Positions 42,843-54,134 of a stretch of 64,000 nucleotides of DNA are shown one piece after another. This stretch comes from Henricia sp. BOLD:AAB3569 (taxonomy: Eukaryota; Echinodermata; Asteroidea; Spinulosida; Echinasteridae). Position numbers and translations under genes: made by a program. The DNA is taken from the NCBI GenBank assembly GCA_037783545.1, contig JBBELK010000010.1, forward strand, positions 310,001 to 374,000, read 5' to 3'. How positions within the stretch are numbered: the stretch's first letter is position 1; every line of letters starts with the position of its first letter. Below the pieces are notes generated by a model. The model was not told the origin of the DNA, did no database searches, and was given only the letters and a program-made list of their open reading frames with translations.

Positions 42843-45800
42843 TGCCCACATGCTTTGACCTTTGACTGTTTGACCTATTGGTCAAACAGACTCTGCTTGT
42901 AGTTTGAACGTGTTCAGAGCTAGTCTACTGTTTTATGGTTCAACTAGGGTAGGGTATTCAAAACTATGGTGTTGACCTTTGACCTTGCTCTACCGGAAGT
43001 GCATTTAAATAAACCTATTTTGTAAAAGTGGTCAACGATGCCGAGATCGGGTTGGCAGTGTTAGTGTCTAAGGTAAATGCTTTCCGAAAAATGCGCCCTC
43101 TAGCGGCGAAATTAACAAATCTTAAAATTACCCTTTCATAGCAATGTTTGCGCAAATTAGCCCATAGTGGTGCTTATAGAGTACGTCGACCACCAAACAT
43201 GTCTGTAGTTAAAACATTGATTACGTCATCAGTCCTTTAAAGGTAACGCATTAAAGGTTAATATTTTAGGTTAAATAGTTGATATGTTAACAACATCTAA
43301 TTTTACAAGGTAAGCATGTTCATTTTTCAAGTAAAAAAATGTGAAAAAGCCCTACGCCCTGTTCATAGAACAGACGTAGCTCTAGTTGGCTTTTTCGCTT
43401 TGAGCGGCGCTTTTTAAGGTTGTTCCCAAACATTGATCTTAACCAAACTTGGTCACATCAAAGACATAGTATAAGAGGTGTGCACCCAAGAATGGCTTCA
43501 TTGTGACGTCATCAGTGACGTCATTACAATAGTTTACAAATGCCTAAAAAGCCGAAAATGACCAAAATATGCACATTTTAAAACGATTCCCTTGCTAAAA
43601 CCGCGTGACGCAGGGTCTTCATATTTGACAGACATATAGATCAGATTCTAGCCTACAATGTTCTTAGTGTAGGCATTTTCATCTGACCCTTCCTTCCTGG
43701 GTCAATCGAAGGTCAAAGTTCAGCTAATTCAAAAATCACATTGTTTGTATGTTTTTGTACTAGGTACAGGCATGGGCCCCATCACAAACTTCCACCACCA
43801 TGTAGAACATTACCATGACGTCAATGATTACGTAATTATAATTATTAAAAATTGGCCAAAAAGTGGATTTTCGTCATAAAAATGAGCCAAAAATGCATTT
43901 CGTAAAATGTTTCCCTCTATAAAACCACATGACCCATGGTCTTCATAATTAGCAGACATTATATATCAGATCCTGCGCTACAATTTGCTTTGTGTAGTCA
44001 TTTTCATCTGACCCTTCCTTCCTGGGTCAATTGAAGGCCAAAGTTCAGCCAAGTCACAATTTGCGTAAAACCATGCATAAGCCAGTCCATGCACTCGCGT
44101 TTTGCTACCGTGAAAGTGATATAGCGCCCTCATAGTGATACATGTATAGCTAAAGAGAGAATGCGCAATACGTGTAAACATATATTACATGTACTTGTCT
44201 GATTACGAAATTGTCTTCCTTGGCCAAACTCTTTTTAATCTCAACAAATTATGTGCTCTGATTTCTGCCTTTGATGACTAATATATGTATATTAGTATTT
44301 CGAGTAAACATCGCATTTTCCATCCCAAATGTGAACAAAACAAACTAAAAATGAACAGTTTAGAATTCGCAAAGGGAAATCAAAATTGTCTCTAAACTGA
44401 GTTTTCAGGATAAACTTTTTAAATATTTAATTTATAACGCCATGTGACATTATTACAAATAGTACTAATTTTACAGTAACTTAATTGATGTTTTTAAAAG
44501 TGCAAAAACTGAAAATTGCCATATTTTCAAATCTAAACAATTTTTTTCTCAATCGATGAAGGCTTCTGTACTATTTACATAATATACATGTTATTTTGTT
44601 TTATATGAAATTTGGCTCAAGACTCTCTTAGTATAAATCCTGAACCTACATGTTATGATACTCCTCAAGGAGCTAATTAAGTAATCAAAAGTGTTTACCG
44701 GCACCATGACTTGGTATCTCACAGTTCATCAAACACCTTGAAGTGGTAGATCTGTATAGCAGTACTTCCCCCACTCAGGCAAACTGACACAACTCAAAAA
44801 CTGTTCATCATCAGTTATAAGATTAAATGAACATACAATTTAATGTTTTCCATATTCAAACATTCGTAACAAATCAGCCGATTCACCTATGATCGTGATT
44901 CCTGCGCCATATACGGTCATTAACAAAGGTATTTAACTAATGATCTCATAATGACGTCATCACGTGTCAGATTAAAGGTGATACAAATATTATAAATATA
45001 AAATATTAACAAATGCGAGGTACAACCTTGATTCCTTCCCATATACGATCACCAGCAAAGGTCGTTAACTTTTGGCTTTTCCGTTTATTTCTTCTTCTGA
45101 TTTTTTCCCCATTGACATAACGCATGGGCGTTGTCGGCACTTTTTGAGGTTGTTCCCAAACTTGAGGTTGTTCTTAAACATACCTGGTAACGTCAAAGAC
45201 ATAGTAAAAGAAGTGTGCACCCAACAATGGCGTCATAATGACGTCATCAGGTGTAAGTTTAAAGGGGATGAACATGTTTCCATATGCAAAATTTCATCAA
45301 AAATCAACCGTTTGACCTACGATCTTGATTCTTTCGGCATATACGATAATTAATAAAGGTCTGTCAGATGCCCACATGCCTTCACATTTGACCTCATTCC
45401 CTATTGGTCAAACAGACGTTGCCTCGCCATTTGAAACTGGTAAGAGGTATTTGGATGGGGTCAAAGGTGTTTGAGTTCGACTAGGGTGGGGTATCCAAAA
45501 AATATCGCCATAACCTGTGAACTTGCTAACTTCCGGTAGAAACCGGAAGTGCATTTAAATGAACCTATTTTGTGGAAGTGGGGAAAGCTGCCGAGATGCG
45601 GTTGGTAGTGTTAGTGTCTGAGGTAAATAGGGTTTCCAAAAATGTAAGTTTCTACGTCATTCCATAAAATGGCGCCCTCTAGCGGCGAAATTAAAAAGTC
45701 TTTAAAAGCAGTGTTTGCGCAAATTAGCCCAGTAGTGGTGATTATAGAGTGCGTCGACCACCAAACATGTCTGTGTTGTTAAAACATTGATTACGTCATC

Positions 45801-46882
45801 AATCCTTTAAAGGTAACACATTAAAGGTAAACATTTTTTAAATTAAATACTTTATATGCTAACATCTAATCTTGCAAGCTAAGCATGCTTAAAAAAAGTT
45901 TTAAAACGTCATTATAACACTTTAAAAATGCCTAAAAAGCGGAAAATTGCCGAAATATACACTTTTTAAAATGGTTCCCTTGCCCAAACCACATGACCCA
46001 GGATTTTCGTATTTGGCAAACATTTAGATCAGATCAGGAGCTTTAATGTTCTTAGTGTAGGCATTTTCATCTGACCCTTCCTTCCTGGGTCAATCGAAGG
46101 TCAAAGTTCAGCCAATTCAAAAATCACATTTTTTGTATTTGTTTGTACTTATGAAGCAATATTAGCTATTCAACCATGCTTGATTTTCATCAAACTAGGT
46201 ACAGGCATGGGCCTTATCACAAACGTCCACCACCATGTAGAACGTTACCATGACGTCAATGATTACGTAATTATAATAATTTTAAAATGGCACAAAAGTG
46301 GACTTTTATCATGAAAATTACCAAAATATGCATTTCGTAAAACGCTTCCCCGTATGAACCCACATGACCCAGGGTCCTCATATTTGGCAGACATATAGAT
46401 CAGATCCTAGCCTACCATGTTCTTAGTGTAAGCATTTTCATGTGACCCTTCCTTCCTGGGTCAATCGAAGGTCAAAGTTCAGCCAATTCAATAATCACAT
46501 TGTTTGTATTTTGTTGTACTTATGAAGAAATATTACCTATTAAACTACGCTTGATCTTTATAAAACTAGGTACAAGCATGGGCCCCATCACAAACTTCCA
46601 CCCCATGTAGAACATCACCATGACGTCAATGATTACGTAATTATAAATATTTAAAATTGGCAAAAAAGTGGATTTTCGTCATAAAAATTAGCCAAAAATG
46701 CATTTCGTACAATATTTCCCTCTATAAAACCACATGACGCAGGGTCTTCATATTTAGCAGACATTATAGATCAGATCCTGAGCTACAATTTCCTTTGTGT
46801 ATTTGTGTAGTTATTTTCATCTGCCCCTTCCTTCCTGGGTCAATTGAAGGCCAAAGTTCAGCCAAGTCAACATTTCCGTATA

Positions 46883-47250
46883 TACAGGGTGGATAAAAAA
46901 AAAACGAAACCGAGATATTATTGCTAATTGTAACTAAAGTAGGGCCCGTATGAATGAACAGGAGATATCATCTGTTAGGGCTGAATCTCCTCTTTAAAAT
47001 GACACCATGATCATGCCATGATGTTTTCGGTTTACTGAGCAGTGACCAGTGTTATGCCAGGGGCCTAGTTTTAGATTTGATCGTTCTCTATGCGAGCAAA
47101 CTTCGCATAAATCAATTTTTACCGTAGATGTCTATTCCCTGTGCCCTGTGTGTCACGGCGCCGGAAGCAGTCTTTTAACTGTCTACCACGGACGTGTAAT
47201 TCAACAGAAGATGGTTTAACAAAAGTTCAGTGAGTAGGATACAATCTTTT
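46883..47250. other. unique insertion-like stretch in unit 2
   Basis: From TATACAGGGTGGATAAAA onward this ~350 bp has no second copy in the array, while its flanks do. It may be a later insertion; no ends were resolved and no gene is visible. Confidence 0.35.
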
Positions 47251-48489
47251 ATGTTATATTAGTCTTATTTAAGAGAGTCCACTCTCTACAAGAAAATAAT
47301 TGTGTGCTATTGAGGGAATGTCATAGTTTTGCCGTGAAGCATTAATTCCAATGTTTGTTTTCTTTCTGTTTAGGTTTAATAAGGTGCAAAGCTTAATATA
47401 GGCCTTAAATCATTAAGTCATTGTTATGATTTTATCGAACCATCTTCAACAAATCTAATTACGAAATTGTTCCTTCTTGGCCAAACTATTTTCAATCTTA
47501 ACAAATTATGTGCTCTGATTTCTGCCTTTGATGACTAATATATGTATCAGTTTTTCGAGTAAAATTTCCATCCAAAATGTGAACAAAACAAACTAACAAT
47601 GAACAGTTTAGAATTCGCAAAGGGAAATAAAACTTGCCTCTAAACTTAGTTTTCAGGATAAACTTTTTAAATATTTAATTTATAACTGCATGTGACATTA
47701 TGACAAATAGTAGGCCTACTAATTTTACAGTAACTTAGGCCTAATCGATGTTTTTAAATGTGCAAAAACTGAAAACTGCCATATTTTCAAATCTAAACAT
47801 ATTTTCTGAATCGATGAAGGCTATAATATTTCCATTAAATGTACATGTTATTTTGTTTTATATGAAATTTGGCTCAATACTCTCTTAGTATAAATCCTGA
47901 ACCTACATGGTATGATACTCCTCAAGGAGCTAATTAAGTAATCAAAGGCTTTTACCTGCACCATAACTTGGTATCTCACAGTTCATCAAACACCTCGAAG
48001 TGGTAGATCTGTATAGCAGTACTCCCCCACCCAGGCAAACTGACACAACTCAAAAACTGTTCATCATCAGGTATCAGATTAAAGGAGCATACAATTTAAT
48101 GTTTTCCATATTCAAACATTCATAACAAATCAGCCGATCGACCTATGATCGTGATTCCTGCGCCACATACAAGTATATGCAGACGCGCACATTGCTTGAC
48201 CTTTAACATCGTTTCCTAGTGGTCAAATCTTCGTTGGCTTATAATTTTAAAGTGATAACAAACAACACGGGACTCATAGCATTATGGTTAGGTATAGCCA
48301 AGCTTTAAAAACAATCAAAAGGGTGACCTTTGACCTCGATAACCATTAGTCAAACAGTTGTTGGCTTATAATTTAAAATTGTTCAAAAATAGATAATTTA
48401 GTGAATCATTGTATTCTGGTTAGGCGTTTTTCAAGTTTTGAAGTTAAAAAACGTGAAAAAGCCCTACGATCTGTTCATAGAACAGACGT

Positions 48490-49828
48490 AGCTCTAGTTT
48501 GATCTTGAATTTCTTTAATATTATTAACGCAATCAGGGTCAGGATGTGAGCGGTCTATGAGCCTTTTAAGGTTCTTTTGTAATGTATCTGCGTTTTTCTT
48601 TACCTTGTGATGTTTTTCCGCCTCATAGTCACGAATGATATCGTTTATTTTGTTTTTCCCTATGTCCCACCAATCCAAAATGCTTTTATATTTGTTTTTT
48701 TCCGTTTGCCAGAAAGACCAAAACGTCTGTAACCGTTGAGCACATTGTTAGTCTTTCAAAACAGAATTAGGACAAATCCATCGACCTGGCGCTTTACTCA
48801 CATCCTGACTATTCAATCTACATGAAAGAGCAAAATGGTCCGATAGGCCCATAGCGCATATGTTTGCATTGACCAAAAATGGATATATGGATCGAGAAAT
48901 GAAAATATAATCAATTCTGCTACTGTTTTGTGTAGCTCTATGATACAAAGTATTCCCCTGATCGTTTGGGTACAATGCCTTCCAAACATCAACCAAATCA
49001 CACTGGCAAATAGCACTTTCAAGAATATCCGCACTTTTGTCAACAACATTTCTATCTAGTTTACAGTTAAAGTCCCCAGCCATTACACATTTGTCGTTAT
49101 TTGTTAGAAGGGTTATCAATGATTGAAAACAGATTTATTATTATTATTATTTATTTCTGGTACTGAAACCAAGGATTCCTCAATAGTGCCCATTGCACTG
49201 TCGCTCGCGCGGCAAGCGTGAGGAAACCCATGATGAATTAGATACGGCCAGAGACACCGGGAATTCCCCTCCCCTTCTCTTCACGAAGAAATGCTCTGGG
49301 ATCTTTAAAGTGCGTTACTTTACCTAACACAAGGATGGAGAAAGTGTGATTAAGTGCCTTTCTCAAGAGCACAAGTGTCACAACCTGTCGCGGCCCGGAA
49401 TCGAACCCACATTCTAGTACTGGCAGGAACTTGATTTCGGCGCACTAGACTGCTCGGCCATAACACCCCACCCCATTTGTCTCGAACTGACAACATTTGG
49501 GGCATAAGTACTAAAGATTCGTAACGTGACACCTTTACATTTTATATTACCCGCTATTACTCTACCATCAGTAATTTTTAACACATTCAAATTTAACTCC
49601 ACTTTGTCGTGATGCTAAGATGGCTACGCCCTTAGTAGTACTCCCTCCGTGACTAAATATAATTTCTCCCTCCCACTGCCTTTTCCATTTGTTTTCATCC
49701 TCCAGAGTGCTATGTGTCTCTTGCAAACAAGCTATATCGTATTTTGCCCTTTTTAAATGATTGAACATAATGCTTCGTTTTTGGTAGTCTCTCAACCCAT
49801 TAACGTTAATAGTAACAATCTTAGGCAT
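48490..49828 (-). pseudogene. LINE ORF2 endonuclease (APE-type) and linker
   Basis: The ATG at 49828 lies 56 bp after the ORF1 stop. The APE-type endonuclease nicks target DNA. Its motifs are VTINVNGLRD (Asn), CLQETHS (Glu), FSTYAPN, then after the SINE VMAGDFNCKLD (Asp/Asn), SSRIDYIFIS and MGLSDHFALS (Ser-Asp-His). All catalytic blocks are present. Lesions are a SINE inserted after TYAPN, frame changes around 49570 and a stop after NSVLKD at 48748. The linker to 48490 (EKNKYKSILDWWDIGKNKI ... NNIKEIQDQ) is in frame with the RT part at 41750 once the array is removed. Confidence 0.82.
49131..49466 (-). mobile_element. SINE inserted in the LINE endonuclease
   Basis: Inverse orientation to the family at 25884-26258. 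The (ATA)n tail is at 49137-49150, followed by TTTCTGGTACTGAAACCAAGG. The box B inverse GAATCGAACCCACATTC and tRNA-like head lie near 49395-49466. It splits the endonuclease between TYAPN and the next block. Confidence 0.8.
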
Positions 49829-49884
49829 CACTAGAGTTTAAATATGTATGCTCAGTGATCAACAAACAGAATACAATGAACAGA

Positions 49885-51576
49885 TTAATATTTTTTATTT
49901 CTACCTCTCCGCTTCTGACTGGATTGACTTTGACTTGATTCACTGTCTGTGCCCTCTGATTTTCTTGGCCAGTTGGTTCTTTTCCTGCGAAGACGTTCAA
50001 TGCCTCCTCTGATGTATGTCACAAACTTTGTTCCGTCTTCGTCTTCGTCTTCCTTTACTTGCGACAGTTCCTTTTCTTGTGACTGTTCATCGAGTTGTGA
50101 TTCAGACCATACGCTAACTATCGGCTGGTCAACCTGCTGTTCGTTAGAGTCTTCAACGAGTTGTTCATGGGGCAAAATGGCGAACCGATTTTCTGTCGAT
50201 ATTTCCGAAGACCGTCCGGTAACCTGTCGATCCAACTGCTGCGGGGCAGGCCATCGAGTGGACCGCGGAGCAGGCTGTGGTGGTAAGGGCCGTGAAAAGG
50301 GTGGTTGGACGGTCTGACGGGCCAGCTGCTCGGACTGATGGGCGGGCTGCTGCTTGGACTGTTGGGCGAGCTGCTGCTCGGACTGTTGGGCGAGTTGTTG
50401 CTCGGGCTGTCGGGCGAGCTGCTGCTCGGGCTGTTGGGCGGGCTGCTGCTCGGGCTTTCGGGCGAGCTGCTGCTCGGGCTGCTGCTCGGGCTGTTGGGCG
50501 GGCTGCTGCTCGGGCTTTCGGGCGAGCTGCTGCTCGGGCGTTTGGGCGAGCTGCTGCTCGGGCTGTCGGGCGGGTTGCTGCTCGGGCTGTCGGGCGGGCT
50601 GCTGCTCGGACTGTCGGGCGGGATGTTGGGCGGGATGCCGCTCGGGCTTTCGGGCGGGCTGCTGCTCGGGCTTTCGGGCGAGCTGCTGCTCAGGCTGTCG
50701 GGCGGGTTGCTGCTCGGGCTGTCGGGCGGGTTGCTGCTCGGGCTGTCGGACGGGATGCTGCTCGGACTGTCGGGCGAGCTGCTGCTCAAGCTGTCGCGCG
50801 GGCTGCTGCTCAGACTGCTGCTCGGAATGTTGAGCGGGCTGTCGACTGGACTGTCGGGCAGGTTGCTGACTGGACTGTCGGGCTGGCTTTTGGCTAGATT
50901 GTTGGACGGGCTGTTGACTGGACTGTCGGGCGGGCTGTTGACTGGACTGTCGGGCAGCCTGCTGCTCGGACCGTCGTGCGGGCCTCTGGCCGGACTGTCG
51001 GGAAGGCTGTGAACCGGATGGTCGGGCGGTCTGCTGACCAGTCTGATTGGCAGGCTGTTGAACAAGTTCTCGGTCAGTCTGACCAGGCTGTTCGGCGGGT
51101 TGATGGATAGACGACTTGACAGGTAATACAGAGGGAATTTTCACATGATGTTCCGAGGACGATTCCTCGGCAAATTCCACTGGCGGTTAAAAGAGCTGTT
51201 CCATAGGTTGTTCTAAAGATAATTCCGCGGGTTGTTCGGCGTGATGGTCGGAAGGCCGGTCCGGGAGCTGGTCTACGAGTCGGTCATTGGGTAAATCGAC
51301 AGGTAGGTCAAAGGGCTGGTTTACTGACTGGCTAACTGGCTGGTCTGCAGGTTGGTCAACGGGCTGGTCTGCGGGCTGGTCTGCATGCTGGTCAACGGGC
51401 CGATAAATGTGTTGATCAGTGAGCTGGTCGGCGGACTGATCAGTGGGCTGGTCGGTGGGCTGATCAGTAGGCCACTCGCCGGGCCGGTCGATGGGTCGCT
51501 TAGCAGACAGACCGACTGGCCGTCCGCTAGGCTGATCGACTGGCCGTCCGCTAGGCTGATCGACACGGCCGTTTCA
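49885..51576 (-). pseudogene. LINE ORF1 with long Q/R/P minisatellite
   Basis: The frame runs from about 51576 to 49885 with one stop (TAA at 51187). In L1/Tx1 elements ORF1 protein binds the element RNA. Residues upstream of the stop are a degenerate DQP-type repeat. Downstream, roughly 250 residues are copies of an eight-residue unit close to QQPARQPE / QQSEQQPARQ. The C-terminus is normal complexity: TENRFAILPHEQLVED, an acidic stretch, then a basic tail ending RRGRNKKY. No zinc knuckle or RRM is evident. The repeat is a 24-bp DNA minisatellite that stays open in other frames too. ORF2 starts 56 bp downstream. Confidence 0.65.
50300..51020. repeat. 24-bp coding minisatellite
   Basis: About 28 copies of a unit close to GGCTGTCGGGCGGGCTGCTG (24 bp, plus strand). 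Point variation keeps the unit length in multiples of three, so all six frames are open for long distances. Only the minus-strand Gln/Arg/Pro frame joins normal LINE protein sequence. Confidence 0.85.
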
Positions 51577-51600
51577 CTATAATACGCGCAACGTAACAAA

Positions 51601-52099
51601 AGTCCAAGAGAAAAATAGTTCGTTATTTATTTACTCCACTAATGAACGAACACACTAAAACAAAAATGGCGGCGTTAATTCACGTTCCGAGTCCGTAAAT
51701 CGCAAAACAAAATAGGGTTTTGCGGAATAATAACTGCAGCAAAAATATGTCCATGCTGCTAGAAATGTGCAATGTAATACATTCTTGGAATTGCGTGTGA
51801 TGATTGTCCATGGAGGTTGTAAATAAAATAGAAATAAACCGTTTTTTGTCCCGTGTGTGTGGTGAAAATACGGCATTTCGCTACGGCGAACCGTCAGTAA
51901 AGATTGCTTCCAAACTGAGTGAATATAAGTTGTGCTGGCGTAAACATACCTATTTTTGGATGAAATAGTCCTTTGTTCATTTAATTTTTCACTTTTTTTT
52001 TGTGTGGGCAAGTCTTTTTTTTTAAAAACAGACAACGGAATTTGTCCGTATTTCCAGACTTCGATTACACACGTACAATGTTTCGCACGATATGTACAC
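51601..52099. other. no gene recognised; LINE 5' side
   Basis: AT-rich sequence next to ORF1. It may be the LINE 5' untranslated region, but no second copy is available to compare. Confidence 0.4.
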
Positions 52100-52500
52100 T
52101 GGCGTACACTGTACCAGTTGGGTCGAGTAAAGTCGTACCCAAACCGATTTGTAACCTGAGCCCGGACCAACTCGGCCCCGTAGTGATTCGGACCAATACC
52201 AAGTCAGACCCTTAACGTGGGTGAAAAATACACGTACTTGAGTGAACATTTTTCGTTTTCAGCACATTACTTTTTGCCAAGCGTGCTTATGGCGGGTCCA
52301 AGTTGTTTTAAGTTTAACAAAATATGTGTAAGTGTCGCGCTTGCAGTGCGCGATGCATGCACGGCGTGAGCTCGCGTAAGCATGTTACGACTGCGTGTAA
52401 TCACATGGGAAAACCTAGGTCCGACTTGGTGTGGGCCCGAGTCGGGCTGGGTCCAAGTGGGGGCGGTGTCCGATTAGGTTTAGGCCCGATCATCTGTACG
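52100..52500. mobile_element. foldback with degenerate tandem ends
   Basis: The left end has CCAGTTGGGTCGAGTAAAG and GGACCAACTCGGCCCCG, CGGACCAATACCAAGTCAG. The right end has the inverted words GGTCCGACTTGGTGTGGGC and CCCGAGTCGGGCTGGGTCC. The style is like 1450-1880 and 60757-61678. Boundaries are approximate. Confidence 0.45.
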
Positions 52501-52559
52501 TTTCTGCTTCGTTCACGCGCAGCGGAGTATGAATTTAAGTTATAAATCAGAGTTGTTAT

Positions 52560-52705
52560 TTTTTTGTTTAATATGCCGATTTGATGGAAAAACCCTACAT
52601 TTCGGTGGGAAAAATTGATGATTTTGTGAGAAAACACTTATAAAATGTTCAGCCTGTCTCATGTTTTGCACACAAGGTCTGAGCCATGATCAACTTCCAA
52701 TTAGC
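52560..52705. repeat. dispersed repeat, inverted copy at 61755-61860
   Basis: TCAGCCTGTCTCATG, ACAAGGTCTGA and CCATGATCAACTTCC recur in inverse orientation near 61765-61830. Both copies lie close to tandem-ended foldbacks. Confidence 0.7.
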
Positions 52706-53690
52706 TTATTATCTTTTTATTCGGCATTCTTCAGACAATAACAAGTACATTGAGATCATAAACAATAAGCCTGTAGCAAATGCCAGGAAATAAATAAAAG
52801 TTAACTTAATAACTGTGACCCGTAGGCCTTCCTTTCCGAAGCTATAGATGTACATCAGGTAATAAATAGAGATTTAAATAAAACATATCAGATAACTACC
52901 GGTAAATGGTAAGTAAATTAAACTAAATGGCAAGTAAAAGAAAATTATTTCTTCACCAAGCCCACGTGTACTTCTAAACCAGCTCAACAACTTAATAACA
53001 GCTTGTTCAAAGTGCGGAACCATGGGTAAACTTGACAAAATGTCTGAACACATTTTCCCCTCAAAATGAACAAATACCACTGCCAATCATACTGACGTTG
53101 TACCCAGTTTGTAATCAACACAAAACCAGTCACAGGAAACGAAAATCATAAAGCCTCAAGGCAGTTGGCATGGTTGCAGGTTCTAAAACTTCCAAGGTAA
53201 TTTTGATTGGTTGTATGAGGTCATGCAGCTGGATTTGGTTAATAAATAAATAAATAAATATTACCAACCTGTAATTGGCGACTTGATCGCTGTTGGATTT
53301 GGTTAATAAATAAATAAAATATACACATGAGTAAATATACACATGAGTTATGTTCCACATAGAACCTGGCAAAAAAGGTAATCTTAAATGCAAAGTTTAA
53401 GGCATATCCAAGTGTGTATAAGGGTGGATTTACACTAAACATTTTTGCACGTTAACGTGCGTCATTTTGAACAAATATTAATTTGAGGTGAACTGATGCT
53501 CTGAAAATCATAGAATGACACACACAAAAAAACAACTAAAAATTTACGCGTTTTACATTAAGCGTGCAATGCATGACAAATTTTCAGTGTGAATCCATCC
53601 TAACACATGTCACAAGCTTAGCAACTCTTCTGGATAGGAATTGAACCGTAAATATCTGCTTAACCCAACCTACAACCCTCCCCCCTTCCC
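52706..53690. other. no gene seen; (AAAT)n at 53238-53260 and 53302-53318
   Basis: The words TTTGGTTAATAAATAAATAA occur twice about 65 bp apart. No coding frame was recognised. Confidence 0.45.
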
Positions 53691-53696
53691 AATGCA

Positions 53697-54134
53697 GATA
53701 CCTAGGCCCAAGTGGGATAGCAGTGTCCTCAGAGCGACAGATGAGAAAACGACAAAACAGTCTCTTAAAAGACAACTTGCGCGGCTCACTCCAACTAATT
53801 CTGTTTCCATCAAACAATAAGGCACATGGAGTCAGTGGATTGATCATAAAAGATGTTCTATTTGTGCACGTGAAAGATCTTCCCTCCATGGTGATGGACT
53901 ACCTGGACAGGTACCAATAGTGACCTGCATATGGGAAAAGAAAATACAACAAAATATGACATGAATAACAAATTTATATAGCCTAATTATAATTGCTTTT
54001 TCCCCCAATTTTTCAGGTGAAATGCACTAGTTTGGCACAATTGGAGTCATTCCAGAAGATGGAATTTGTATTAAAGTAGGAAGTGACAAAGGTGGAAGCA
54101 CATTCAAATTAGCATTTCAGATCAGCGTGTATAG
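53697..54134 (+). pseudogene. fragment of an uncharacterised transposon-associated protein
   Basis: Two exon-like blocks. The first (53697-53920, after the acceptor CTTCCCAATGCAG) encodes SSERQMRKRQNSLLKDNLRG and VHVKDLPSMVMDYLDRY. The second (54017-54134, after TTTTTCAG) encodes GVIPEDGICIKVG then SDKGGSTFKLAFQI. The order DNL, VKDLP-V-DYLD, IPEDxIxxKVGxDKGGxxFKxxFQI is one I associate, from memory, with long uncharacterised proteins repeated in cnidarian and lancelet genomes and thought to come from DNA transposons. A one-base shift precedes GVIPED. No catalytic residues can be named. It is probably a dead fragment. Confidence 0.5.

Larger units (their letters stand above)
42206..46870. repeat. 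six dispersed copies of a ~300-375 bp internal unit
   Basis: TGACCCTTCCTTCCTGGGTC occurs near 42211, 43685, 44009, 46072, 46444 and 46822 (one with a base change). Each is followed by AATCGAAGGTCAAAGTTCAG or a close variant. The last three are spaced about 375 bp. Other duplicated blocks are 42840-43320 with 45360-45870, and 44200-45000 with 47460-48180. Confidence 0.8.
41752..48497. mobile_element. tandem array of non-autonomous Helitron/Helentron-like elements
   Basis: Inserted between A and T of the LINE gene without target duplication: the flanks GTTTAA and TTTGATC rejoin to restore the frame. The 3' end is a hairpin, CTACGATCTGTTC-ATA-GAACAGACGTAG, then CTCTAG. The 5' end TTGGCTTTTTCG folds with ACGAAAAAGCC. 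GAAAAAGCC also lies just inside the 3' hairpin, forming an asymmetric inverted repeat. At 43385/43386 a full 3' end (CTAG) joins directly to a new 5' end (TTGGCTTTTTCG), so at least two units are head to tail: 41752-43385 and 43386-48497. A further 5'-like start is near 45074. No Rep/helicase gene is present. Confidence 0.72.
40919..51600 (-). mobile_element. LINE (L1/Tx1-like), ORF1 plus ORF2, interrupted and 3' truncated
   Basis: The minus strand carries ORF1 (51576-49885), ORF2 endonuclease (49828-48748), linker (48720-48490) and part of the RT (41750-40919). It is broken by a SINE (49131-49466) and a 6.75-kb rolling-circle-type insertion (41752-48497). The RT ends at MRKMGIPGLS where DIRS-flanking sequence begins. 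The DQEKAFDRVEWDYM motif and ORF2 design fit the L1/Tx1 group. Confidence 0.8.

Noticed and set aside
45072..45353. 93-codon plus-strand frame
   Set aside because: It lies in the rolling-circle-type array and is not kept open in the other copies of the same sequence.
50277..51065. Long plus-strand and minus-strand frames rich in Gly/Leu, Ala/Arg, Cys/Ser or Ser/Pro
   Set aside because: They are other frames of the 24-bp minisatellite in LINE ORF1. Only the Gln/Arg/Pro frame continues into normal-complexity protein next to ORF2.
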